Shown here: positions 33,426 through 45,685 of the stretch, piece after piece
Position numbering within the stretch: position 1 is the stretch's first letter
Layout of the letters: each line of letters starts with the position of its first letter
Assembly (NCBI GenBank): GCA_021613535.1
Contig: CP075497.1
Coordinates: forward strand, 1,302,001-1,366,000
Length of the DNA stretch: 64,000 bases
Source of the DNA: Adineta vaga
Lineage: Eukaryota; Rotifera
Direction of reading: 5' to 3'
Notes under the pieces: generated by a model
Seen by the model: the letters and a program-made list of their open reading frames with translations, nothing else
Database searches by the model: none
What the model was told of the DNA's origin: nothing
Position numbers and translations under genes: made by a program

Positions 33426-34046
33426 ATGGGTCTTTTTGGAAATAAACGTGATAAAGGTGATAAAGTTGAAAAATATGAATATCATTCAACAACAAAAGGC
33501 AATCGAAATGGTTATGGTCCTCCAGCCTTATCAGCAACTCCTCCATCACCTTATTTTCCAAATGGTGCTGCTTATTTTGATGGTTTTGGACAAGTTGCAC
33601 CACAAGGTAAATCAGGTAAATATAATAAATATGCTGGTGTAAGTAAAAGTCTTTATGGTGGTGATCCAATGCAACAAGCAATGTTATTACCACCACAATC
33701 ACCTGCTGCTTTGCAAGCACAAGCAAATGCCATATTTCAAATGCAACAATATATGCAAGGACAAAATGCTGGTGGACAATTTGCTAATGTTCTTCCTCCA
33801 GTTCAAATGCCAATGAATTTTGGACAACAAAATGGATTATTACCAGCACAACCTCAACAATTTTATGGTTTTCCTGGTCAACAAAGTGGAACGCCGTTTT
33901 ATGATCCTAATTCATTTTTTCAACAGCAACAACAACAACAACAACAACAAGGTGCTTTTGCTCCATATCAACAACCAAACTTTTATGATCCAAGTGCGGC
34001 AAGTGGATTTTCTGCTCCATATGGATATATGCCAGCTGCTTTTTAG
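33426..34046 (+). CDS. Low-complexity Gln/Pro/Gly/Tyr-rich protein, 206 aa
   Basis: Single-exon protein starting MGLFGNKRDKGDKVEKYEYH. After a charged N terminus it becomes rich in Q, P, G, Y, F and A, with motifs such as QFYGFPGQQSGTPFYDPN and a run of ten glutamines coded mostly by CAA. It ends YGYMPAAF. Codon use follows other genes here and the frame is clean over 206 codons. Composition resembles prion-like or condensate-forming domains. Gly2 could be myristoylated, though position 6 is Asn and not Ser. No family is recognised. Confidence 0.65.
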   Translation: MGLFGNKRDKGDKVEKYEYHSTTKGNRNGYGPPALSATPPSPYFPNGAAYFDGFGQVAPQGKSGKYNKYAGVSKSLYGGDPMQQAMLLPPQSPAALQAQANAIFQMQQYMQGQNAGGQFANVLPPVQMPMNFGQQNGLLPAQPQQFYGFPGQQSGTPFYDPNSFFQQQQQQQQQQGAFAPYQQPNFYDPSAASGFSAPYGYMPAAF

Positions 34047-34551
34047 AACAATTTTAGATAAAACTTGCTAGACAATAGAGTGTGAGCTTCTTTTTTTCTT
34101 TTCTTTTCTTCTTTTCTTTTATTTGTTTTAATCAGTCATTTATATGAAGATATGAATTGAGATAAATCGAAAATAAAACAAAAAATTCTAACGTGTGTGT
34201 TGTCCGGACATTAAAGACGTCTTCTTTATCACATTAATTCTATAAAATAAAACGAAAAGAAATTAATTTGTTTTTATTTTTGATTTATCTCTTTATTCAT
34301 TTTCTTTTTGCTTTTTATAAAATTCTTTCGTAGTCTTTCTTTGTTATTTTAATCTTGTTTTTTTTCTTCTCTTTTATTCAATTGAAATTTGAATTTAATT
34401 ACACAACAAAAAAACAAAAAGAAAATAAATTAAGAAGAGAATTATTGCTCACTTATTTAAACAACATTTCTTTTTATAAAGTTCCAGTAAGATTTGGTGA
34501 ATAAATTCGACTTTTTCGTTGATGAATCTAAATGAAAAAAAAAAAGAAGAT
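34047..34551. other. Convergent 3' region
   Basis: Lies between the 3' ends of the Q-rich gene and the flippase gene. It is T/C-rich then A-rich, consistent with 3' UTRs; no gene is visible. Confidence 0.4.
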
Positions 34552-37500
34552 TCAAGAAGAAAAAACAAAATCTAAACGAACATTAAGATCATGTGAAGCT
34601 CGTGTATTCGGTTTTCTTTTCATTTGCATTCTTCCTTCAGTAATTAATTTACCCCAACCTTCTTGCTGAGCAAATGCATAACTTGATCTTGGTAAACGTT
34701 TTCTTAAATGTTTTTTTGGTCGAATATGTTCAATAAATAAAGCTTTTTCTTCATAACGATATTTTTGATTATATCGAGCTTTATCAATTTCATTGGAATT
34801 AAATCTCATTTGATAAAATCTACATTAAAATCATATTTTCTCTTTAAAATAAAAGAAAAAGGAAAATAATTACTGATAAATAAAAACAGGTAATAAAAGA
34901 ATAACTAAAATTAATAATAAAATCAACCAAAAATTTGGATTTAATAAAATAAATTTAGCAACACCAACATAAGTATAATTAATATTAAAAAGTTTTTTTA
35001 AATAAGTTGAATAAAGTATTAAATGAAAGATAAAATAGATAAGAATAGTTAACCATAAAGCTAAATGATAATAAATAGTCCAATACCATATTTCTAATGC
35101 ATTTTGTAAATTAACAATTATTATTATTATTGTTCCAATTAAAAATCCAAATGATTGAAGATCAATTTCAATTTTTCCATTATTTAATAATGATAAATAT
35201 GTTATAAAATAAATTACTAATGATGTTAACATACCATGAATTATACTTTTTATTAAAATTGTTCGATTAAAAAATTCATTTTTTTGTCCTGGATAATATC
35301 TAAATTAAATTCATCTATATATATACGAAGAAGAAAGTTTGTTGAGGGTGGATGTAGGCGGGATCTGTTAGAAAACGGGAGGATTTCGAATGCTACATAG
35401 TATATGTTGTTCTATCTCAGATATGTATGACGGGATATATTGTGGTGATAGATGAAAAATTTTCAAGCACAACTCTCTCCGAATCTCCTGTCGTTTTCAG
35501 CCTGGACCAATATCAGATACTACCGCTAGTTCGTTTTGTATACTTACAAATATGGTTTATTCAATGAATAATTATCATTAACATCCTTTGAAAATAAACA
35601 GATATATTTAAGAAAAGAAAAGAGAAAAGATTTTACTCGATCAAAAATACTGAGAAATAAAATGGGAAATGTTGAAAATAATGAATTATATAAAGCACCA
35701 TACATTGGATCATAAACAGTCTAAATAAAAAGAGAAGAAATTAAAAAGAAACCAATGAAATATTGAAACAAACTTGTGCTGAATAACCACAGAAGAAAGC
35801 AAACCAAAAATGACAAAAAGTAAATGCAAAATTTTTATAAAAAAAATAACGTAAAAATTTTGAAACTCTTAAATAAGATAAACGACCATGAATTAATAAT
35901 AAACGTTCTAAATAACAAAATTGACCAAAACTAAAATCACTTGCTAATACAGCTTGTTGTCCTTCTTGTCCACTTATTCCAATACCAATATGAGCTTCTA
36001 CAAAAGATTTTTTTCGAAATCAATTTAAATATATTCAAAAATCAAACTTTGAATCATTGAAACATCATTTGCACCATCACCAATAGCTAATGTTGTTTGT
36101 TTTTCATTATCAATTACTAATTGAACAACTTCAGCTTTTTGCATTGGTGTTACACGACAACAAATAACTGCATTACACATTGTTGCTATTTCTAAGAATT
36201 TTAGTTTTAATTTATCAGATAAAGCATAAATTAATGCTTGACCAGTTATTAAGATAGCAAATCCATCAAATAATTCTTCGATTTCATCATTGTCGTAATT
36301 AATACTTTGATCATCCATTTGAAATCGAACTGATTTTGTTGAACTTATTCGATTTTCATTGATTTTTTTTCTAGATTTATTGAAATTTTTCGTATCAATA
36401 CCCAATTGATTCCAATTTAAACGTTGACTTTTATCAATAAAATTAATATCAAATAATTTTTCTATTTTATCAATCATTAAATTTCGAATTTCTTCTAATT
36501 TAGATTCAACATTTTCTTCTGTTGTTTCTTCAATCATTTGTATTTCCATTTCATTTCTCAATAATCGACATGAAAGACCAATATTATATGCTGTTTCAAT
36601 TTTATCTCCAGTTAATACCCAGATTTTAATTCCAGCTTGAGTTAATCTTTGAATACATTGTGGAACTCCATCTTGTAGTTTATCTTCAATTCCAGTTGCA
36701 CCAACTAATATTAAATCTTTTTCAATTTCTTCGTACATTTCAAATACTTTTTCATCACGATTTTCCATACTTGTACTTGAAAAAATAAACAATATTTTAT
36801 AGAGAAATTTCTTATGAAAATCGAAAAAGATTTTCTCTCTTGTAGAGAATCGAAAGAGTTAGTTCAATAGTACTCCTGTGATTTTTGAAGAAACGATATT
36901 TTTCACATAACTCTTGGCATATAGGTCTGAACGGGTAGGAACTTTGGATCTCTACATTGCATAATGAATAAAAACTTATGATTTCTGTCGAAAATGGATT
37001 TGTTTTGTTTTTACTAAATTCAGAAAGAATTCAAATAGACCATTGTATGAATTTCGAAATCATTCTCGAGTTTATTCTTTTAGTGTTCAAAGAAAAGAAG
37101 AAACAAACTTTGCAAGATTTAATTTTGTATTCCATTGTTGATATTCTGATTGATCTAATTGTTTCCATGCTAAACATAATGTTCTTAAACTATCATTTGC
37201 AAAATTCTAAAAAAAATAAAAAATCTTTTTTGTTTGTTTTTAAAAGACAAATCAAACATTAAGATGTTCATCTGTTTGTTTAGTAATTTGATCTTGATTT
37301 GAAGCTAATCTTTGTTTGATTTTTGTATCTCCACCTTTACAAAACAGATAAATTTGATTATCTTTTTCAACAATAATCTTTCAAACATAAAAAAAAGAAA
37401 CAAGAATAAAACTTCTTCAATTAAAATCAAATCTTACAGACATTCTTTGTCTTTCATTATTAAAATCTAAAATATTCAAAAGATTATATGTTTCTTGTTT

Positions 37501-39629
37501 ATCTTTAATTTGAATTGTAATTGTTGTTTGTGTTCGATTTTGAAATGAAAAATAAAAAGCTCGTGCAGCTGAAACTAAAGCATATTCATCAGGTGATTGT
37601 GCTTGATAAATAATTTTTCCATTTTTCTCTTCAATCATAACTGTATGACATAAAGATAAAATTTTAAAAAATCTTTGTATATCTTCATTATTTTGATCAA
37701 TTTCATCAATTAATTTTTGATCATACCAAAGAAAATCTTTTTCATCTTCATTTAATTTAATAAATTTTAATTTCTAAAATATAAAATTTACTTTCTTACA
37801 AAAATTAAATCAAACAAACATTAATATCTTCAATTTCATTTCCATTTAAATCATAAACATAACCATATAATTGACCAGCAATTGAACATTTTTTAAATGT
37901 CATAATATTCTATTAGAAAAATTCCAAAGAAATTTTTATTTATTAAAAAAAATCAACAAACAAACTTGTGTAAGTGTTCCTGTTTTATCAGAGAATATAT
38001 ATTGAATTTGTCCTAATTCTTCATTAAGTGTTGTTGTTCGAACATGAGCAGGAACATTATTTTTTTCATAGAACATTTCAATATCCCAATCAATCCATTT
38101 TGATTGTAATAAACGAACAAATTCAATACTAACATAAAGTGAAATTGGTACAAGTGTACTTAATGTTATTATATAAGATAAAAACACAAGAAAACCAATT
38201 TGAATTGATCCACGAAGATTATTTAATGAAATATAAGATTCTCGTGATAAATATTGAGAAAAATAATAACCGATTTTATATTCCCATATAGAACAACATA
38301 TTGTCATTGTTAAACATAATAATAATAAAAATAATAAAATCTATTTAAAAGAAAAAATTTTCGTTTTTTCAAAATAAATCAATGAAATTACTCCAATAAT
38401 AATTTTATCAAGTAATTGATCCATATGTGATCGTTTAAATGTTGATTTATTTGTATTTTTCATTAATTTTGTATCTGAACCAGCATAACAAACAACTAAA
38501 AATGAAACAAAGAAATTGAAAGAAAACGAAAACGAAAAGAAGATTTATACTTCCAACAACCCATTGTGTATTTCTTAATCGAGTTCCTCTTAATAAAATA
38601 TTTTCATTTTTTAATGAATATATTTGATTATTCCATTTTAAATTTCCTTGAAATTTATTTAAATTATTATTTGGTAATTCACATTCAATTTCACCATTAA
38701 AATTCGATAAATCATCAATATCATCACCAATTGGTTGAATTTCTTCAATTGATTGTCGAACTTTTAAATTTGTTTCTCTAAAATTCTTAGAAATATTTTA
38801 TTTCATTGAAAAAAAAAATTTTTTTTTTCAAATCTCAATTACCCATCCAATTCAGCTGTTTCAATATAACAAAGTCCATTTGGTTCACTTGTTGAAATAA
38901 TAAATATATCAGCCTATAGAGAAAGAACGTTCTTTTAAATCAAAGTAAAAAAACAAAACGATTTAACTGTAACAAATTCATCATTAGTTAATTGAATCAT
39001 ATCTCCAACTTGAATATCTTTCCATTTTCTATAAATAATATCATCTTCATCAATAACTTGTGTTTGTCTATTATTAACATGTGTATCACTTCGATGTCTT
39101 CCCTACGAAAATATTCGAAAAATGAATTGAAATAAGAAAATTCTTTTAAAATACAATATCATCAATTGCATCTTTAATTGCTGTTAATGTTAAAACAAAA
39201 ACTAATGGAACAATTGTTGTATATGGTGGTAAAGAACTTATTTGAGGAATTAACTAAAACAAAAAGAAAAGAAATTTTTAGAAAAAAAAACAACATTCAA
39301 ACTAACTTGTAAACAAAGTAAAAATAAAAAATAAGCATTTGCTAAACGATGAAATTGTTCGAATAAATTCTTGGGTAAAAATGTTAATAATGTATATCGT
39401 GATGTTGATACTTCATTTCTCTTAAAAAATAAATCAATGTATTTTAGAAGAAAACAAATTCGTTTTATTAAAAATTACTGAAAAATTTTTTAATAAATTT
39501 CCTTCTCGATCATTTACACGAATCTTTCGAGTTTCTTCTAAAAGACAAGCAAAATAAGATTAAATTTTCGAATAAAAGAATCTTTTCACCTGGATCAGAA
39601 GGTTTTTTGAAAAACGAAAAATTTTTCAT
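34552..39629 (-). CDS. P4-ATPase phospholipid flippase (ATP8B-like)
   Basis: Type 4 P-type ATPase that moves aminophospholipids to the cytosolic leaflet, in more than 20 short-intron exons. It starts [13 protein letters not shown] at 39629. Landmarks: [37 protein letters not shown]; actuator loop [16 protein letters not shown] around 38880-38750 (DGET replaces TGES, as in all flippases); phosphorylation site SDKTGTLTQ near 37990; [32 protein letters not shown]; hinge [11 protein letters not shown] at 36060; and a membrane half ending [19 protein letters not shown] before the stop at 34552. The C-terminal motif favours the ATP8B group. Two introns, about 36783-37210 and 35305-35546, are much longer than the rest. 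Flippases usually need a CDC50 partner, which is not seen here. Confidence 0.93.
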
Positions 39630-39935
39630 TGAAATATTTTCAATCTAAAGTAAAAACGACATTGATCTGTTTTTAAAATAATGTTTAATCGACCGTTTCA
39701 AATTATATATCGATCGATATACATTTCTTTCGTTCTATTCAAATGTATAGATTTGTAAATGAAGTAAAGAAGTACATTTTTATCTTTAAGATAACAAAAT
39801 ATCGAAAGTTTTTTTTTCTTCTTTAGAAATAAAAATAAAAAGAATGTTTATCAAATTCCTTTTCTTCGTTAGATAACAATGCAAACATTTATTTATTTTT
39901 CTTTTTCTGTTTCTTATTAAGAATAAATGAAATAA

Positions 39936-40781
39936 TTATAAAATATGACAATTATTTGGATGATTAAATTGTTGAACATGAAAATAATTATTTGAATTCA
40001 AATGAAAAATGAAATCAAGAAATGAATTTCTCATTTGATAAATATTTTTTATTTGTTCATCAAATGATTGTTTATTTGGATAAGATAATAATTGTGAACG
40101 TAATGAACCCATAAAAAGAATTTTTCGGTTAAAAAATTCTTTAAAATTATATTGTAAAAGTTGTTCGGAATGAAAAAATTCATTTAATTTCTCTTCTCTT
40201 TCATATTCATTTGTTTCTTCACAATGTGTTAAAATTAAATAAATATATTTTTCTAAAAATGAATAATTCTTCTTCATATAAATCATAGAATTAATTTCAT
40301 TTTTATCTAAAGTATTTTCAAAATTAATAACCAAACCAAAGAAATGAATATGTGTTAAATCTTCTTCCAAACATTTATTTAATGTTTTTCTCATTTGATT
40401 ACTTTTTATTGATTTATTAAACATTCCAGGTGTATCAATTAAATTAAAACAACAAATATGATTGTTTTCATTCGAATTCCAATTTCTTATTGATATTGGA
40501 TATATTGTTGTTTCTTTTGTTTCACAATAAAGTTTTCGAGATGATGGAATATAATATGGATTTTCTAAAACATTTCCAATTGTTGTTTTACCACTTCCTA
40601 TTTTACCCATTAAAAGAAGATTTAATGTTTTTCTATAAACTATTTCATATTTCATTAGTTTTTTATTTAATTCTAATTTTTCATTGATAATTTCATTTAA
40701 TTTCATTTGTTTATATTCTTGATTAATCCATTGATCTTCATCATTAATTTGACATGAAAAAGTTGAAATATATTTCGACAT
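39936..40781 (-). CDS. AIG1/GIMAP-like GTPase with C-terminal CaaX-type box
   Basis: Intronless, 281 aa from ATG 40781; the upstream in-frame TTG is not needed. The GTPase motifs are G1 GKIGSGKTT at about 59-67, G3 DTPG at 116-119, and the AIG1-type G4 THCEE at 185-189 in YLILTHCEE. The protein ends NNCHIL, i.e. Cys-aliphatic-aliphatic-Leu, the form recognised by geranylgeranyltransferase I. So it could be a prenylated membrane GTPase. AIG1/GIMAP proteins act in immune-cell survival, vesicle traffic and, in plants and molluscs, defence; the family is patchily expanded across animals. Function here is inferred. The N-terminal 50 residues are predicted helical. Confidence 0.85.
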   Translation of the reverse strand: MSKYISTFSCQINDEDQWINQEYKQMKLNEIINEKLELNKKLMKYEIVYRKTLNLLLMGKIGSGKTTIGNVLENPYYIPSSRKLYCETKETTIYPISIRNWNSNENNHICCFNLIDTPGMFNKSIKSNQMRKTLNKCLEEDLTHIHFFGLVINFENTLDKNEINSMIYMKKNYSFLEKYIYLILTHCEETNEYEREEKLNEFFHSEQLLQYNFKEFFNRKILFMGSLRSQLLSYPNKQSFDEQIKNIYQMRNSFLDFIFHLNSNNYFHVQQFNHPNNCHIL

Positions 40782-41516
40782 AATTTCTAACAAAAACTTT
40801 GTTGTAAAAGATTCTTTTACTTCAATATCGAAGAAAAAAACTTATCTTAAATATGAACGATAAAAAGATTAATTGTAAATTGATATATTTATTTTCAAAA
40901 ACTATATTCATTTCTTTATCAGATAGTAAATTTATTATGAAAATTCTTCTCTTCAAGGTATTTATTGAATAGTAAATAACAATGACATTGATTCTATGCA
41001 ACAAAATCAAAACTTATTCCTTGTGAGAGAACATTTTGTATGAGGTATAATTGCATATAGATAAAAGTAAATCTATTCCTGTTACATGGAAAAACTCTGG
41101 CTCATGTTTATTCGTGATTTATTTTCGAAATGATATCAAATAGTTGAATGTGCATTTATATTCGAATTCGAGTTAGGCAGCACATGAAAAAAGGACTGAC
41201 AGATTTGAAAATCTATAAAATTTTTCAGTACATAAAACAGTTTGACCTTTTCCTCGATTATTATTTTATATATTCTTTTGAACAACTTTTGTTTGATCTA
41301 AAATAAATCGTGCATTAATCTCATTTTATCTTTTATTCATATAAGTCATTCATTATTTACCACTTTCAATATATTATAATCCAACACATATAATAGAATT
41401 AATTAATGATCTACGCGTTTTGTGAGAAAGTATAAGATATCATTTCATTTTATTATTTCTCGTCAACATTTGAACTCTTCGTTCGTCAACTAATCATCTA
41501 TATTAAATATAAAAAG
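40782..41516. other. Divergent intergenic region
   Basis: Separates the AIG1-like GTPase and the GPCR, which point away from each other. AT-rich; no element recognised. Confidence 0.4.
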
Positions 41517-42572
41517 ATGTCCTCAATAGTGGCTCTCTATTCAACTACATTATCCCAAATTCTCTCTAACATTACATTAAGTATCGATCTTATTACTTTC
41601 ATTTTTGGTATAATTGGTTGTATTGGTAATTTAATAACATTTACTAATCGAAAAATACGTCAATCTTCATCTGTATTCTATTTATTATGTGCAACAATAT
41701 TTGAATTAATAACTATTTTAATATGTGTTTCACTTCGTTTGTTTTCTGATCGTTCTGGAAGTAATTTATTAAATGAATCATCTTTATTTTGTAAATTTCG
41801 TTATTATTTTGCATTAACATTACCTACAATTTGTTCTTATTACATATTTTTATCTACACTTGATCGATATTTTTGTATATCAACTAATGCCAAAATACGT
41901 TCACGAAGTCAAATTAAAATTGCAAAACGAATATCAACTGTTATGTTAATACTTTCTATTACAATCCCAATACATATTCTTATCTTTTATAATATTTATA
42001 ATAATCTGTGTCAAATTCAACCTTCAAGTATTTATATATATATTAATGCATCTTATACAATTATTATTGTCATATTTTTACCTCATATTCTTATGTTAAT
42101 CTTTTCTCTTATGACTATAAATACTTTTAAACAATCACAACAACGTGTATTTCCTGCAATAACAGAAAATCGTACATCAAATCGTCGAAAAACATTCGAA
42201 ATTAAACTTCTAAAGGTACGATTTTATTAATATTTCTTATCAATAAATAAATCAATTCATGTAAATTTTTTTAAATTATAGATCATTTTAATACAAGTTT
42301 TTCTAAGTATATTACTTTCTCTCTTACGTTTTGGTTCTTTTACTTATCGTAATATTGTCTTTAATATTATTACTCCAACAGTTGCTCATCGTGCTGCAGT
42401 AGTGTTTGCTGAAACATTGGGTGGTTCTTTATATTTTGTCAATTATGCTTTATCTTTCTTCGTATCAATTATTTCAAGTAAATTCTTTCGAAATGTATTT
42501 TATGAAAGAATAATTATTTTGTATCGTCATTCGTTTCAAAAACTAGTACAAAGAAATGTACACAGTCATTAA
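41517..42572 (+). CDS. Rhodopsin-type (class A) orphan GPCR, 329 aa
   Basis: Seven-TM receptor from two exons, 41517-42215 and 42282-42572. A glycosylatable N terminus (ILSNITLSID) leads to TM1 with GCIGNLITF (GN motif). A cysteine before TM3 (LFCKFRYY) and the DRY equivalent in STLDRYFCIS follow. A short third loop (RTSNRRKTFEIKLLK) precedes TM6, which starts in exon 2. The TM7 NPxxY position reads NYALSFF, so that switch is altered. Short GPCRs of this look (FMRFamide- or chemosensory-like) are very numerous in rotifers. Ligand unknown. Confidence 0.8.
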
Positions 42573-42929
42573 TTTTTCTTATCAAAAATAAAATATTAGA
42601 AACAATTATTGATCCAAATGTATATATCTATTATCAGACAAATTATGGACAATAAAAAATGTGAAAATCTCAGATTCAAATCTAAAGTTTTCCAGAAAAG
42701 AGTCTTTGGCTGAAACAAACTTCTTTTCATTAATAAGTATTTCATGTAGGCAGTTTTTATTGGAGTTCTATCTTCTGAAGTTATATGAGTAAAAAGACGG
42801 ACATACGGGTCGATTCTATAGCGTATATACAAAAGATAAGGTTCCAAGAATTTTGGACTTGAAAAGAGAAAAAACAGAAGATTCTCTGTTCATTGGAAAA
42901 AGGCGCATAGATAAACGTTTAATTAAGAA

Positions 42930-43113
42930 ATGGATTTGTTAAAACAACGATTGATAAAAGATAAATATGACATTGAATTACGTTATTCTTATTTAATTGA
43001 ATTGTTATTAAATGAAAAAATGGATCGACATTGTAAATCTTTTAGAAGACACACCATTTATTGATTTTATTCAATTTAAACAAATTTTACATGAGCTGCC
43101 TAATGTGAGTTAG
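42930..43113 (+). pseudogene. Small broken reading frame
   Basis: MDLLKQRLIKDKYDIELRYS runs to an AAAAAA run at about 43015. One base of shift there gives WIDIVNLLEDTPFIDFIQFK, ending HELPNVS and a stop. Together the two halves read as a coherent helical peptide. No family is recognised. It may be a relic, or a gene with an assembly indel in the A-run. Confidence 0.3.
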
Positions 43114-43440
43114 AATATAAATGAAGATTCAGCTGTTTGTTATAACTTCGAAAATAATTTATGAAAAAGACAACTATAATTTGAAGATAACATAAGGGTA
43201 GATGTAATTTTAATTTGATACATTTATAGCGCATTCCTATGAACTTCTGTAAAAATAGGGATTGTTAGGAATAGATTTATTTTGGCCTTTTTTTAATTCT
43301 AACTCATATATACAGATATAACTATGTCCGAATATGAATCAGAGGTACGTACAACTAAAACTATGTTTTCCTGATGAATTAATTTTATGTTAAGATTTGT
43401 TTTTGAAATAAACATTTATAATCGAACTCGAATTAGACAT

Positions 43441-43996
43441 CTACTCAACTAAAGAAAAAGAAAAGATTTCTTCAATTTTGTTTTCTTTTAAAATAAATTC
43501 AAATAACCCTGAACAAAACATTGAATTATTTGAAATAAATCTTTTAGGATATTTTTTATCTAAATTTTTCATAATATGTTGAGCAGTTCGATGAAATCCT
43601 AAAGTCCGTGGCCACCAATCCCATCCACTTGTATTTGTACCACATCGAAATGGTGGAAATTTACTATGAGAAAACAAAAGATTATTAAAATTCATATCAG
43701 TAAAATTCATTGGATTTATCCAAGCCTTGAAAATTAAAAAAAACAAGAGAAAAATTCGTTTTAATTTAAAAACAAAAAACAAAAGAGAATTTGTTTACAT
43801 CAAAATGAAAATATAAAGGAATTTTTTCTGGAAGTTTTCGATTAAATCGAATAAATGCAATAGTTTTAGCAAATGGAGATTTGATTTTTTCATTTTTATT
43901 ATTATATAATTCTAGTTTTGATAAAATATAAATAAAAATAAATAAAATAATTATTAACACAATTCGATTGATTATAAAAACTTTGTTTGATTTCAT
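43441..43996 (-). pseudogene. Truncated paralogue of the neighbouring type II glycosyltransferase-like gene
   Basis: Two exons, 43996-43799 and 43725-43441, 160 aa. The N terminus is a signal anchor (NRIVLIIILFIFIYIL). Sequence tracks the next gene: SPFAKTIAFIRF / SPFRNTLAFIRW, HFDAWINPMNF / HFDAWIQPFKF, and GWDWWPRTLGFHRTAQ / GWWPDTNGIHKRAK. But it lacks about 50 residues between FIRF and HFDAW. After FCSG, where the neighbour splices to its third exon (WSDIYYIPRRF), this copy reads through the altered donor GTTATT into a short tail and stop. The catalytic C-terminal half is therefore missing. It could still make a short membrane protein, but is probably non-functional as an enzyme. Confidence 0.6.
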
Positions 43997-44236
43997 TTTA
44001 TTTTATTCGATCTAAACGAAATTCAATCTTTTTGTTTACTAAAATAATTCTAAATTAAACAAGATTATTATCTCTTATGATAAATAAACAAAAAGTGTTC
44101 TTTAAAATTCTTCATATTGATTATACTGAAAAGAGACATTTCAAATAAAAACTAAGGTTATACTTATTAGTTGAAAGTTTTGTGACAATGCAGATGTTTA
44201 TATTTATTTATTTATTCATTTAGAAGAAACAAATGT

Positions 44237-45446
44237 CTAAAGAAAAATATTTTTCAAGGAACTAAATTCATTTCTAATCAATTCATTATTTAAATCCATT
44301 CTATGTCCACATCTTCTATTTTTTAAATCTAATCTTTGTGCTCCTGAAGCACAACAACTTCCCCAACAATCTGATATTTTTGTAATAATTGAATGTGATT
44401 TAGTAGATCGATAAGTAAAATCTATAATTTGAATGATTGTTGGAATTGCAATTTCATGAAAAGTTCCAGTGGAATGATAAATATTTGATAAAGTTATAAA
44501 ATCTTGAAAAAATCTTCTCGGAATATAATAAATATCAGACCATCTAACAAGAAAAAGATAGTTTTACATAGAATTATTCAGAAATAGTGGCAACAACATT
44601 TTAGTAGCAGATATTAAGCGTGATAAAAGTTTCTTTTTATATAAGATGATGGAAAGAAAAATACTCTTTTTTTCTATCCTATTTGATCATACTTCAATCA
44701 ATATTAATGACGTTATTACTACTTTTAGACAATCCTATGAGAAGATGATATAAATTTGTAAATTTACCCAACACAAAATTCATTTTGATCATTAATTAAA
44801 TATTTGTTTGAATAATTTTTTTCTATAATTATTCTCGTATTTTTAGCTCTTTTATGAATTCCATTTGTATCAGGCCACCAACCAATTTCACTTTCATTTC
44901 TTAAACATTTAAATGGTGGTGGATAAGCATCGAGAAACCAAATATTTTCAAAATTCATTCCATGAAATTTAAATGGTTGAATCCATGCCTAAAATGAATT
45001 TCAATGAAAATAAGAATTTTGTTTTTCAAAAAAGAAAAAAAATCTTTTTACATCAAAATGAAAAAATAAAATTCCTTGAATTAATGTATAGTTTCCATTG
45101 TTTCACTAACTACTTTATATGGAAAATCACATTTTTCTAATCCATCACTTGTTAAATTAACTTTATTTGTATACGAAGGAATTGAATAATGTAAATGAGA
45201 AAAAAATGGACGATATTTTTCCATTAATGGAATTCTTTGAAAATGAGCAGAATTCCATCGAATAAAAGCTAAAGTATTTCGAAATGGTGAAATGATTTGA
45301 TTTGATTTCAATTGAGAATTTAATAAAGGAATTTTATTTTGAAAATATTTTAATTGATTTAATTTGAAAAGTATTATTAAAATAAATAAAGATAATAAAA
45401 TCAATTTCCAATTCAATATTTGAAAACATATTCGATTATTTAACAT
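44237..45446 (-). pseudogene. Glycosyltransferase-like type II membrane protein, single-base frameshift
   Basis: Three exons: 45446-45052, 44988-44768, 44543-44237. A cytoplasmic N tail and signal anchor (WKLILLSLFILIILF) precede a luminal domain: SPFRNTLAFIRWN, GILFFHFDAWIQPFKF, ENIWFLDAYPPPF, FCVG+WSDIYYIPRRFFQDF, TGTFHEIAIPTIIQI, DCWGSCCASG and RRCGHRMDLNN. The overall look, with a WSDIYYIP strand and conserved Asp/Trp motifs, suggests a Golgi glycosyltransferase, but I cannot name a family. The exons sum to one base short of a whole number of codons. The break is at about 45098, where GAAACAATGG would need to be GAAAACAATGG. Either an assembly indel or a recent lesion. Confidence 0.6.
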
Positions 45447-45569
45447 TGAAACTTAATTTTTTAACAATTTTTATACAAAAAATAAATTCAATATGCTTTT
45501 ATCATATGAAAAAGAAAAGTTTTCTTTCTTTTTTTTTTTGAAGAAAAAACTAAAGGAAGAGAAATACTT

Positions 45570-45685
45570 AAGGAGCATTCCAAAAATTTTGTCATCCGTT
45601 CAGCCGCACTGTCGCAGTATAACGACGTAAAATAAATTGTTCATACCGCGGCAGGGCGGCCGGCAAACATTTTGGAATGCTCCTT
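45570..45685. mobile_element. 116-bp MITE with perfect 16-bp terminal inverted repeats
   Basis: Ends are AAGGAGCATTCCAAAA (45570-45585) and TTTTGGAATGCTCCTT (45670-45685), exact inverted repeats. The interior is GC-richer (GCCGCACTGTCGCAG, CCGCGGCAGGGCGGCCGG) and has no ORF. Flanks show TTA/TTT but no clean target-site duplication. This is a typical non-autonomous DNA transposon remnant. Confidence 0.8.

Noticed and set aside
35341-35364. GAGGGTGGATGTAGGCGGG in a flippase intron as another telomere-word hairpin
   Set aside because: Only one arm is visible; no complementary C-rich arm nearby, so it is not counted as a member.
36978-37262. Plus-strand ORF inside the flippase gene
   Set aside because: It overlaps a flippase intron and exon ([13 protein letters not shown] on the other strand) and has no features of its own.
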